DNA of 64,000 bases from Gamsiella multidivaricata (lineage: Eukaryota; Mortierellomycota; Mortierellomycetes; Mortierellales; Mortierellaceae), in contig NW_026251760.1 in assembly GCF_025024155.1 (NCBI RefSeq), forward strand, positions 186,001 to 250,000, written 5' to 3'. The position numbers and the translations under genes are program-made. This document shows positions 34,961 to 44,389 of this stretch, piece after piece. The first letter of the stretch is position 1. The number at the start of each line of letters is the position of its first letter. The notes under the pieces were generated by a model. It was not told the DNA's origin. It did no database searches and saw nothing but the letters and a program-made list of their open reading frames with translations.

Positions 34961-35363
34961 CTTGAGGACTTCCTGAAGCTTTCCGCTCTCACCTAAAGAA
35001 CTATTAAGCAGGCGTTCGGCAGAATGCTTTGATAGTAAAGGATTCCTAATCAAGGACTGAGCGAGATAAAAAAGCGACATCGTTAGTTAAAATACTGGAT
35101 GAGCAGGGTACTGAGTGCCGACATTGTACATCGAGTCATCAAGTTACCAGAAAGGATTTGGGCGAGTAGACATCCATGTCATTAGGAGGTAGTACTCTGT
35201 TGGTTGGTTGGGCATTGGTCAATAGTAAGCTGCTCCTGTTCTTCCTGGTTGTCTCCCAATCTTTCTTGACTAAGACCATGCTGCTAATCCAGATATCACT
35301 CGCTGACGCCATACTGGTAATCCAGGCTCTGCTGACTTTCAGGACTGTAAATTCTAAGCGCAT
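34961..35363 (-). pseudogene. Exon-like gene fragment of unknown family
   Basis: On the minus strand an open segment (MRLEFTVLKVSRAWITSMAS ... DMDVYSPKSFL) ends at GTAACT. A 90-bp intron-like gap with an AACTAAC branch site and a CTCAG acceptor follows, and the frame resumes as SLIRNPLLSKHSAERLLNSS...LQEVLK before GTAGAG. The structure looks like a real spliced gene. No downstream exon joins convincingly (a possible one, SSPILSAVSPAADSVPEI, lies near 34690), and no domain is recognisable. Probably a truncated or decayed gene. Confidence 0.35.
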
Positions 35364-35920
35364 GAAAATTATCCCCTCTGTTCTGGCATGTGGGAGGAAA
35401 AAAAAAAAAAAACCTCTGAGCTCTTTACTCGGGTACCGTGGTTCGAAAATGACGGCGATATGTAATAAATACCATTATTTCTAGGTGCCTGCTAGGTGTC
35501 TACTGGTACTGACAGTGAGTAGCGGGCCAGAGTTTGGGCATCTCCAAAATCCAGGCGCTTTTATGATGAGGATCCTAAAAACTATATATTCCTAGGGCTC
35601 AGAGTGAAGGAGAAACGTGTGCAGCACAACAAAGTTTGAAGGCAACAGAGATGCCCTGAAAGACCTCGCCAAGAAGTAATGCCCAAATATTTTTTACAAT
35701 AAAAACCAATTCAAAAATCCCGTTAAGCCACCGATACTTAGGACGAAATGTGTCCCAAAAAAACAGTCCCTAATAATTCGCTAATATTTAGAATAGAGAA
35801 TCAATTCAAACGCACGATGGGGCATTTTTTTTTGTGTCCCCGCACAAAATCCATGTAAAGCCTTCCGTTGCTCATTAAGAACTCCCTCAATCCCTAGACG
35901 GTTTCTAAGACGCGTAACCT
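35364..35920. other. AT-rich sequence with no recognisable feature
   Basis: No gene, repeat boundary or regulatory element could be recognised between the decayed fragment and the disrupted ORF. Confidence 0.4.
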
Positions 35921-36471
35921 ATGCCTGGACGGAAAGACATGTCTGCTCCTGCTGGACAGCCTGTTTCCGAGGAGCCAGTCGTCACGCCTACAATGACCAC
36001 GCCTACCAAGACCCAGCTTCTAAATATTTCGCCCAGGAGAAGCGCGCGACTTGTTTCAATCTCCCCCGTCCAGAAAACGCTGGACTCTGGCCACTCCCCC
36101 CATCGTAACACGACATCGTTCAATAGTTCCCCTATCCACTACGGATGGCAGGCCCCAACCAATTCTCCACTTCGCTACACCGGTACTTCCACTAGGGTCA
36201 CCCCTAAGCACAACAAGCCTGTCACTACCTCTTCTCCGGCTCCGGTACCTGCCAGAGAGGTCGCCTCTAACAAATGACAACAATCCTCCTACGGTCAATC
36301 CAGTCGGTAAAGAGGACAACCCATTTTGGAGTGCCGAGTCTCCCGCAGACGCCAGCATTGGCATTGATACGTTCAAACATGGCAGTTCAGTCGACGCGCC
36401 CTCTGAGTACCGACTCCTGGCACAAGCTTGGGATGTACTGGGGGAAAAGGTGTGCGCCAGAACATGATGTA

Positions 36472-36546
36472 CAGTCGACCTCCAACATAAGTTCTATTTT
36501 GCAACTTATGTTGGAGAAGCAGTCATGTATTCAGTCCAATTGAAAA
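36472..36546 (+). repeat. Left terminal inverted repeat (75 bp) with internal hairpin
   Basis: The 75 bp match the right end perfectly in inverted orientation. Within the repeat, CTCCAACATAAGTT and AACTTATGTTGGAG are a perfect 14-bp inverted pair around a 9-base loop, so each end can itself fold into a hairpin or bind a dimeric transposase. Confidence 0.92.
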
Positions 36547-36615
36547 TACGTAATAACTTAAACATTTGTTCACACACTCTCACTTCCTGAACCCAACTTG
36601 TCCTCTACTTCTACC

Positions 36616-38632
36616 ATGCCCAAAACAACGCGCTCTGGTCAGACGGCCCCAGTCCCTAATCCACTAAACACCAAACGTGCTGGCTCTGGTACCTCCGCTT
36701 CCAAATCACACATGTCTCGAAAGAAGTACACTCTTTACGACAAGTGTCAATTCCTTACAAAGTATCGTGCAGAGCAACAGCATAACCCATTTGAGTCCCA
36801 TGTCGCCATATCAAGAATGTTGGGTATACACCCCTACACAGCCGCCCGTATACTCAAGGAGGAAGACAAAATCCATCAAGCAATGGCGACACGGCCGCTT
36901 TCGGCAACAAAAGCGATTGCACGCGCCATACGGAGACCAATGGAGATTGTGGAAGAGGTCCTCTATGCCTGGTATAAACTGCAGGAGTCTTTAGGTACGG
37001 AAGTCAATTCCTGACCCTTAGTTGCTCGTTTCTTAAGCATACTCCTAATCCATATGTTTTAGTAGGCATCAACGTGTCTGATTATCGCCTGAAAGGAACT
37101 GCTGTGGTGATATGGATCCTCATGAAGAGTTACTTTCGTCCCGAGCACCTGCCAAAGCCGATTAGCTTTTCGAATGGCTGGCTTCGAAACTTCAAGAAAC
37201 AGAAAGGATTCAAGAGATACATTGGCCATGGTGAAAGCGGATCAGTCGACTTAAGTCTCTACCAGCCCCAAATCGAGAACATCCAAATGAGGCTCGAGGA
37301 CTTTGGCCCAGACAACATCTACAATTGCGATGAGACGGGTCTTTTTCTAAAGGCTATGTCAAACAAGACCATAGCCACTGGTCCCATCCGCGGTAAGAAG
37401 ATTACCCGAATTGCTCGAGTGTCAATTTTATTGTGCTGCAATGCCACGGGCACAGACAAGCGCAAGCCTTATATTCTTTGTAAGTAATGAAGCATTATCC
37501 AAGGACTGTGACAGTGGAGTTGAAAAGGGTTGCTTGCTGATTTTTTTTCTTTTTAAATGCAGCTAAGCACCGTCCAAATGGGTTGGCTACAGCGACAATG
37601 ATGGAAATGGATGCTGAATTTCAAGGAAGCGGCTACATGACACACGATCTGTTCGCCGACTGGCTCTGGAAACTAGACTGGGACATGCACAGAAAGAGAC
37701 GCAAGATCGCTTTGCTGATCGACAGCGCACCAGGACATGGCAAATGTGAAAATCTGGGCCTTCCCAACATCACCGTCATCCGGCTACCACCAAATACAAC
37801 ATCCATGACTCAGCCACTCGACGCTGGGATTATCCGGACCTTCAAGGTCTTCTATAGTCAAGAGATGCTAGAGGTTGTCTGCACTCGTCGTGTTCAAAAG
37901 AGGTCATCTACGACAATAATTCCGAATGGGAGACTCTGGGCATGTCTGGTCAACTCTTGGAAAAAGGTGACTCCTGACTGCATCCGTAATTGTTTCGTCC
38001 AGGTTCCAACTCTGTCCGAGTACCAAAAGATTCATTTGAAGGCTCTAGGAGTCAATACAAAGGCGGATCAAATCAATCGCCTTCAGGAAGAGCTCATGGA
38101 ACAGTATGCAGGAAACGAAGAAGACATTGCCCTCCAGAAGGACTTTTCTGTTCTGAATTACCTCAGTATGATCCACAGTGAGGGGCCCACACAGGCGATC
38201 CACGAGCTCGTCCTCCAGATAATGGGTCGCAAGGAGTACAAGGGAATGTTCCTATCACTCAAGGAAAATGATTTCGTGGATGAGGATAGTGCCGATAATG
38301 ATGTGTTGGATGACGATGATGACTCTGATCCTGATTACGAGGACACGAAACCAGTTGCCGATGATCAAGAGATGCAGGTAGTCAAAACTGTTCTCCGCGG
38401 CCGTACTGTGGACAAGATGGTTCCCATCGAAGATTTCTCTTCACCACCTTCAAGCCCCTATCCAGATGAGGACTATTCTCGAGAATCATTTCAAGAGACT
38501 GTAAACGGGTTCATGGATACTGAAGCTGATCTACAGGATCCCAACTGCGATGTTATATTGAAAGCTAACCTTCGGGCAGCTCTCGATACGATGGAATTGC
38601 TTATTGATTTGCATGGGCTGAGGAACATGTAA
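36616..38632 (+). CDS. pogo/Tigger transposase (CENP-B-like HTH + DDE_1)
   Basis: Three exons (36616-36994, 37066-37479, 37563-38632) sum to 1,863 nt, or 620 residues, without frame conflict. The N-terminal region (KKYTLYDKCQFLTKYRAE...VAISRMLGIHPYTAARIL) is a psq/CENP-B-N helix-turn-helix. A CENP-B-type second HTH follows (PKPISFSNGWLRNFKKQKGF). The catalytic core has the three expected Asp residues: YNCDETGLF, ALLIDSAPGH, and TQPLDAGIIRTFK. An acidic region and a C-terminal tail follow. The enzyme would bind the terminal repeats and cut and paste the element. The start is the first ATG; upstream of it only a non-ATG start is possible. All catalytic positions are intact. Confidence 0.93.
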
Positions 38633-38663
38633 ACGCGAACCTGTTTAAATAAATTATACATAT

Positions 38664-38738
38664 TTTTCAATTGGACTGAATACATGACTGCTTCTCCAAC
38701 ATAAGTTGCAAAATAGAACTTATGTTGGAGGTCGACTG
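38664..38738 (-). repeat. Right terminal inverted repeat (75 bp)
   Basis: Reverse complement of the left repeat, identical over 75 bp, ending in ACTG followed by the TA target duplicate. It carries the same internal hairpin. Confidence 0.92.
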
Positions 38739-38813
38739 TACTCTCCATGACGCTAGTTTAAAGAGGAGTGCACACGCTCTCCAAGAGGACGAGGCTAGTA
38801 TAACGTCTAACTA

Positions 38814-39211
38814 AACCACCGCAATCTAAAGATGAAGATAAGAGTTGATTCATGCTACACAGCATATAGGAGTTGCGGAAGGATTACAGATGTAAATGGC
38901 CCGCAGCAAACGCAAGCTGAGTCCAGTCTAAAACTTCTGGAACCGCTGAAATGAAAATCCTGCACTGTATCTTTCGATTATCGCGGAAGATGATGTCTGA
39001 CAATTGCATGAAATAGGCATGTCATTTATTGCAAAACTCGATAAAGTGTGTCTTCAGAGAGTAGAGAGTAGGATGGCTGGTGTCGTGCGCAGAGTCGACG
39101 GCAATCGCGTATGTTAAAGCAATAAAAGCAAAACAAAAGAAAAATCGGTAGCAAATATCAGCTATATATACAGCAGCGCAGGATAGAGTAAACGAGGCAT
39201 ATGTTGGCTGT
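38814..39211. other. Intergenic region, caleosin 3' side
   Basis: No gene was seen. The region includes the 3' UTR of the minus-strand caleosin gene and A/T-rich sequence. Confidence 0.4.
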
Positions 39212-40044
39212 TTATTGCACTTTCTTGGCGGCGTTCGCCTTCTTGGCCTTCTTTTCAGCCAGGTCATAGAAGAGGCTTCCGTCGTAGATCCGTCGGATAT
39301 CTTCCTTTCGCATAACGCCATCCTCTGGCCAGAGCACCCAGTACATCGACATCCCTATGATATAAAACCGTGCACACAGCATGAGCATTCGTTATGGTGC
39401 CATACACCGCCTCTGGTCGTAGTATAACAGCAAGAAAGCCAATACTTACACTCAAAGAAAGCACCAAACGAACCGATTGGATCCATGATGACTCTCTGTC
39501 CCTTCAGCAGTCCCCAAACATCGGTCAAAGTCAGTCCATCCTTGCCATCGCGCGCATACTTGGCAAAGATATCTTCAAAATGCTGTGGCACGAATCGACC
39601 CTCGGTATCATATGTGCCGGAATCGCTGCCATGTTTGTCTTTGTGGATGCGTTGGAGCCAGATGCGGAAAAATGGATCGGGGATCCAGGAAGCCGAGGTC
39701 GGATAGGAAAAGTTGGAGTGAATGATGAAGACGGCGATCAGGCTAAGGACGACGTTAAAGCCGATGGCATAGAAGCCCAAGAAGGTGTCGTGGGGCCAGA
39801 TGACTCCATCGTGGTCGCGATCGAAAAACTCGCAGTGCTGCTGAAGGACCGTCTGGCGCGAGTGTCGCGCAGCCCAGTTGTCCTTGGTCGTTCCGGCTGG
39901 ATGGCTGGGGGTGGCAGCGACGTTGGCCCTTGCAGTGCCTGGGTCTGGGAAGTGGTTGATGGCGCTTTGATGCTGCAGGAAGGGCTGGCGCTCAACGGTC
40001 ACCGGTTGCTCGGGGATAGAGGGTTTGATTGGTAAGGACGACAT
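39212..40044 (-). CDS. Caleosin (lipid-droplet peroxygenase)
   Basis: Two exons (39450-40044 and 39212-39354) join at FFE|WMSMYWVLWPEDG to give 245 residues. The caleosin signature is complete. A single EF-hand (FFDRDHDGVIWPHDTFLGFY) is followed by a hydrophobic hairpin region (AIGFNVVLSLIAVFIIHSNF) with nearby Pro residues, then HKDKHGSDSGTYDTEGRF, YARDGKDGLTLTDVWGLL and the C-terminal LWPEDGVMRKEDIRRIYDGS. The two His residues that bind heme in plant peroxygenases are present (QQHCEFF and DKHGSD). Family members sit on lipid droplets or ER and oxygenate fatty acids using hydroperoxides. The C-terminus is Lys/Ala-rich (KKAKKANAAKKVQ). The start is the ATG nearest the conserved region; the open frame upstream has unlike composition. 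Confidence 0.93.
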
Positions 40045-41157
40045 TTGGCTGGTGGTGAAAGGACAGAAATGAAAAGTATTCCGGATCGGCGCGGACATAA
40101 ATACACAAATATGGGTCTGTGCATGTCTGTACGTCATGAGCGATATGCGACATGCGACATGCGATATAATTATTACGACAGCGAAATTTCGAAGGCAGAA
40201 TGGAGTTTCATCATCTTGCACGAGCGCTTGGGGGGATGAGTGTCACGGACCATCCAGCGCCGACGTGCGCGTCAAGGGACTGACAAGGGGCCGATAAGGA
40301 TAGGCACGGAGCTTGTTAGGATCGACGTCTAGGTTGTTTACGAAACCTTAGCTCGTTTAAGGCGGCCAGCAGCTGGCACGTGGCAATCTGTAACTGAACT
40401 ATCCTCACCCGTGCTGACATCACCTTTACTCTTTTCTGTCCACTCCTCTATCGCCTTGGAAAGAGACCACACAAACCATCCTAATGCCGTCTTTCGAACC
40501 AATACAACATACTCCCTCCAGATACGCGACTTTGTCTCACTTCAGCTGATTGTTGTGAAAGTGGGTGCCAGGATACCAAGGCCACAGCAGCGGCCCTCTT
40601 TCCTAGCTGGGAGGTGATATACAGCACGGACCCACCGTCCATTTTGCCTTTCATTGCACAACAAAACGCACAAGCACCCCTATCCATTTTTCTATGTACC
40701 GCTACCATCTGTACGTCTAGCGAGTAATACTACGCGTAACACGTATTGCCCAACCCTTCCTGTTGGGGCTCAATTGTGAAGGACGCGTTTTACTTGTAGA
40801 AGAGTAACGCGGATGCTGTGCTCTATTCCTTCGGTATTAAGGGCTCTTCTGGATGGATTCAATAGTTTGACAGGTGAGTAAACTTCAGGAAATTATTGCA
40901 ACAGCACCAAGATCGCATGCTAGAGCATCCATGCAAGGATTTGTGTTCGAGGCCCCATCAACGAAAAGGTATTTATTCTGTTAAAACAAGTACTTACGCT
41001 ACACATTATATCATAATTTATCCATAGTAAGGACGGTACATAGAGTTAGGCAAGTTTTACTTGTTGTACTCAACTAGACTTAGAGCGCAATGGTATCCCC
41101 AAGCTCCCCCTGCCATGACATGTGCGACATCCTAACTCTTCACACATCACAATCAAT
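40045..41157. other. Intergenic region, caleosin promoter and flank of the Harbinger-like element
   Basis: No gene was recognised. A CGACATGCGA-type short repeat lies just upstream of the caleosin start (about 40140-40165). I could not find the outer terminal repeat of the Harbinger-like element that begins to its right. Confidence 0.4.
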
Positions 41158-42731
41158 ATGCCACCAAAGCGAGCCGCCAAGGCTGCCTCAACGGACAGAG
41201 CACGCAAAAAGACATCGGTTAGCCCCATCACAAGACTTGCGCCTTACACCGACTTCTTCAAGGACCCTCCGAACGTTGATGAACTGATGAACAGTGTTTT
41301 GGATCCATCGCCCGAGGGTAAGTGCCAAATATGATTGCGTTTATATGGCTCGCCGTCAAGCAGCGCAAACACTTACGACATCACTAGAAAACAATAGGTA
41401 TCCCTGCCGCGTCGACCGCTCCTGCTGCCGAGGATGCAGGCACCAGTGCTGAGCGCGCCGCTCAACCCGCCGTTCAACCCGCCGCTGGTGTGCAATACCG
41501 AGGGCTACAGATGAAATTCCCTGGAGCAGCAGGACTGAGTGAAAAAAACCGGCCGAATATATCCTTGGCAACACGTTATCTGCAGGACCGGCTCCGAAGG
41601 ATGACGGAGGGTGACGCCGACCTGTCGAAACTTCGTCTGACAAAGGGAACCAAAGTCTTCACAGACCTGGCGATGGAAATACACAAGACAGAGCCGAGGC
41701 TTTCTTAGATTACACAGCATGGGCTTTACTCCATGTTTGAGCGCGTTGTGAAGATGCGCCGCGAGATGCTGGAGTTACAGGAGATATTGACGGGGTTCAA
41801 TGTCCCAGAAACGCATTTCGGGAACCTCGCCTTACAGATCTGTGAGATGGACCAGGATATAACCTCGGCTCGGAGGCGAAAGCAGGCAGAGAAGGAGGGC
41901 TGACAAATAGAGGCCGATGTGAGGAAGGATCGGGTAGCGCGGAAACTCTTCACGGGCAAAGAATCAGCAACGCCACGGACAACAGCGCATCATGCTTCAG
42001 GGGAGGCAACACCCGAGACTGGTCCTTCAACAGCAAGCTCCAATACAACCACATCAACTCACCCATCTGCACCATTTTCTACAGCTGGATCACTATCAAG
42101 CGCCAGTCCACAGTCCAGCACTCATGTGTCCAGCAGCAGCAGTCCGTTGGAAGTTAATATCCAATCAGGCTCGACTTCTTCTGGTGCGGCCCTGCCAAGT
42201 GGATCTAACAACGGAGCGACGTTTTTGGTTGCGAGAGCTGATCTAAAACTAATTGGCTTCCCTAACTTCAGCTCAGCAACGGACTTGGAGAGCTCCCCTT
42301 TCGACTCACCACGACAACCAGTAAACAAACGATCAACATACATGCCTCAAAAGGTAACCAAGGTTGTCAAGAATCTGGTTAACAAACACGATGCTGCTAC
42401 AGAAGGTATGCATGCTGCTGTTAGGGATTCGCAGGCCCTAGTAACTGAAGCCAAGAAGGAGATTGGTGATATGAAGGGTAACCTTGGCAGGCTCGAGGCG
42501 ATTGTTCCAGCACAGGCACAACAGCTTTCAGCGCAGGCCCACCAGATTGCAGCACAAAGCGAGCATAACAAACAACTACTCGCGCATATCGACAGGCAGC
42601 AACGGTTCATGCTTTATCTTGAACAAAAAACGAACGAGATAGCCAGAACTGTTTACTGCCTCGAAAAACCTGACAACGTCCAGATGCCCAGCACAGTCAA
42701 GTCGCAGCCTCACAAATACAGGTGGCAATGA
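41158..42731 (+). pseudogene. Accessory DNA-binding ORF of a Harbinger-like element, broken by two stops
   Basis: Two exons (41158-41317 and 41398-42731) in one frame begin MPPKRAAKAASTDRARKKTS. A conserved-looking block follows (LATRYLQDRLRRMTEGDADL, KLRLTKGTKVFTDLAMEIH), then a TAG at 41706, MRREMLELQEILTGFNVPE and MDQDITSARRRKQAEKEG, then a TGA at 41901. A Ser/Thr-rich linker and a Gln/Ala coiled coil (LSAQAHQIAAQSEHNKQLLA) end the frame. The first block resembles Myb/SANT-like trihelix accessory proteins of Harbinger transposons, which fits its convergent partner 43 bp away. With only two nonsense changes and no indels, the break is fairly recent. Confidence 0.55.
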
Positions 42732-42774
42732 GGTCTCTGCCTCCTGGCATTTATAAATAAGAATAAATTGTCTT

Positions 42775-44143
42775 TCACTCTTCATTGTGGTATTCTATGT
42801 TGCCGTAATTCTGCTCATTGTACCCGATATCAACATCGTTTATGTCCTCGATCTCGGGCACCTCCACATCAGGTACAGCTTCCGCCGCATCATCCTCCTC
42901 TTCCTTATCAAAAAAACCAAAATAGTTAGGTCCTGCCATGACATCTCTTCGTTAGTTCCAGAGATCGCGTGGTGCGAGGTATCCTTGAACAGAGGGTGGA
43001 TGTTCTGTACCTCCGTAATAGGCCAAGGTAGAAGAGTTTCCCCCAATACAGACCTACAAATTTGAAAGAATGGCCTCGACCGGGTACAGGACCCCAGCGC
43101 GCATAAGCCCGACTCGCAGTCGTTGACGATAGTTACAAAACTGCCATGTGTTGGAAAATCACCCGAATACCCACTCAACATAGAACCAAGGCGTCCTCAT
43201 AGCCTCGTTATCTGCATTCTGCTGTGCAGTAACATCACCACGATACGGAGCAAAAATAGGCCACTCACGTCCGTACCCTTCATCCTCATAAATGGCTAAT
43301 GGACGGCCGTTTACTCCATGCGAATGATGACTGAGAAAAAAACCTGAGTTTAGACTCTGTTAGCATTCGTGCATCATGTCGTCGACTAGGGAAAGGGCTG
43401 CCAAGGTGCACAATCAGACCGTCAGGTGTTGCAATAACCTGGTACTTGATGGAATGAGCCCTCTTGTACCCGCTATAAAGCTCCTCTCGGTCGACCATGA
43501 GGCGGCAAACCTTAATATGTGTCCCGTCTATGAATCCCCAGCAATCGTCGCGTGCACCGCTGCTGCCAAGGAGTCCAAACGCTGTGACATCAAGCGCACA
43601 TGGTCAAAGAGCAATAAATGCGACTAGTCCTCATAGAAAAAAACTCAGCACAATGTTGAACGTGACTAATAGCTTCGAGAGGGACCATGGGAAAAACTGC
43701 ATGGCATCTTTGAATCGCGTCGGAGAGAGGAGCTGATAACGCGACAGACAAATTGCTTCAGCTTGCGTTACTTGGTATCGATTGATCGTGAAGGTTCCTG
43801 TAAGGCTAAGGTGATGCACAATGAGCTCCAGCTCGTTCCAGTCAAAGCGGTAGTAGGCTAGGAGGGGGGGGGGAATGATCTGCCAGTTCGACGGGTTTGG
43901 CACAGTCGTCAGTAGGAGTAGGTCGTAGACTGCTTTAATGAGATCATCTCGAAAGTGTGTGAACCGGTTCATCTCGTTGAAGGCAGGCATCAGGACGTCC
44001 TCTGCATATCGGCGAAGGTTCATTATGGCAACTTCAATAGGCACTACAGGTTCCGCTGGAAGTGCAACCTTGTTGTCCGTGATTGGTCCTGGCACCTCCA
44101 AGGCGAAGACGTTAAGAAGGCATCCGTGCTGGACTTTGCGCAA
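42775..44143 (-). pseudogene. PIF/Harbinger-type transposase, inactivated
   Basis: N-terminal part: TINRYQVTQAEAICLSRYQL...MQFFPWSLSKLL. The DDE_4 core is clear: DCWGFIDGTHIKVCR (first Asp), ELYSGYKRAHSIKYQVIATP, GSPFPSRRHDARMLTESKL (second Asp) and FYVEWVFG (Glu). The acidic C-terminal tail (MAGPNYFGFFDKEEEDDAAE...) ends at 42775. Damage: the frame is broken between the N-terminal and catalytic parts near 43630, a 7-base T run (43336-43342) shifts the frame after SKLRFF, and TGA at 43159 interrupts FG*FSNTWQF. The gene cannot make a full transposase as read, unless the first break is a missed intron. It is convergent with the accessory ORF. Confidence 0.8.
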
Positions 44144-44389
44144 GAGTACAGAAGAGAGACAGAGGCGAGAAGAAGAGGAGTAGAGGCGAGAGGGAGCAAA
44201 GAGAACATTCTTGATGGTAACATTGCGGTAGTGCTTAATGCTATAAACAAAAGCTCGCCAAAGACACGAAGCGAGATTAAAGTTATTTTTCCAGGTACGG
44301 GAGAAAATGAGTTACACAAGTTTCTTTCGCTATTGCCTATTGGGCGCAGCACTTTTGATATCATAATAAACCTTCTGCACTCATGCAAA

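Larger units (their letters stand above)
36472..38738 (+). mobile_element. pogo/Tigger-type DNA transposon, apparently complete
   Basis: A 2,267-bp element starts CAGTCGACC, ends GGTCGACTG and is flanked by TA on both sides (36470-36471 and 38739-38740). The CAGT...ACTG ends and TA target duplication are hallmarks of the Tc1/mariner superfamily pogo branch. The terminal inverted repeats are identical over 75 bp. One intact spliced transposase gene lies between them. Identical repeats and an intact gene suggest a recent insertion. Confidence 0.92.
35921..38813 (+). pseudogene. Disrupted ORF interrupted by a pogo-type transposon
   Basis: The 5' part (35921-36277) encodes MPGRKDMSAPAGQPVSEEPV...LLNISPRRSARLVSIS, rich in Ser/Pro/Thr. 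Near 36270 the coding frame shifts by one base and continues as NDNNPPTVNPVGKEDNPFWS...YRLLAQAWDVLGEKVCART to a TGA at 36465. Seven bases after that stop codon begins, the transposon (36472-38738) interrupts the sequence. Beyond it the frame resumes as CTLHDASLKRSAHALQEDEA and stops at about 38813. The ORF therefore carries a frameshift, a nonsense codon and an insertion. The family is unknown; the composition resembles the accessory or gag-like ORFs of mobile elements. Confidence 0.5.
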
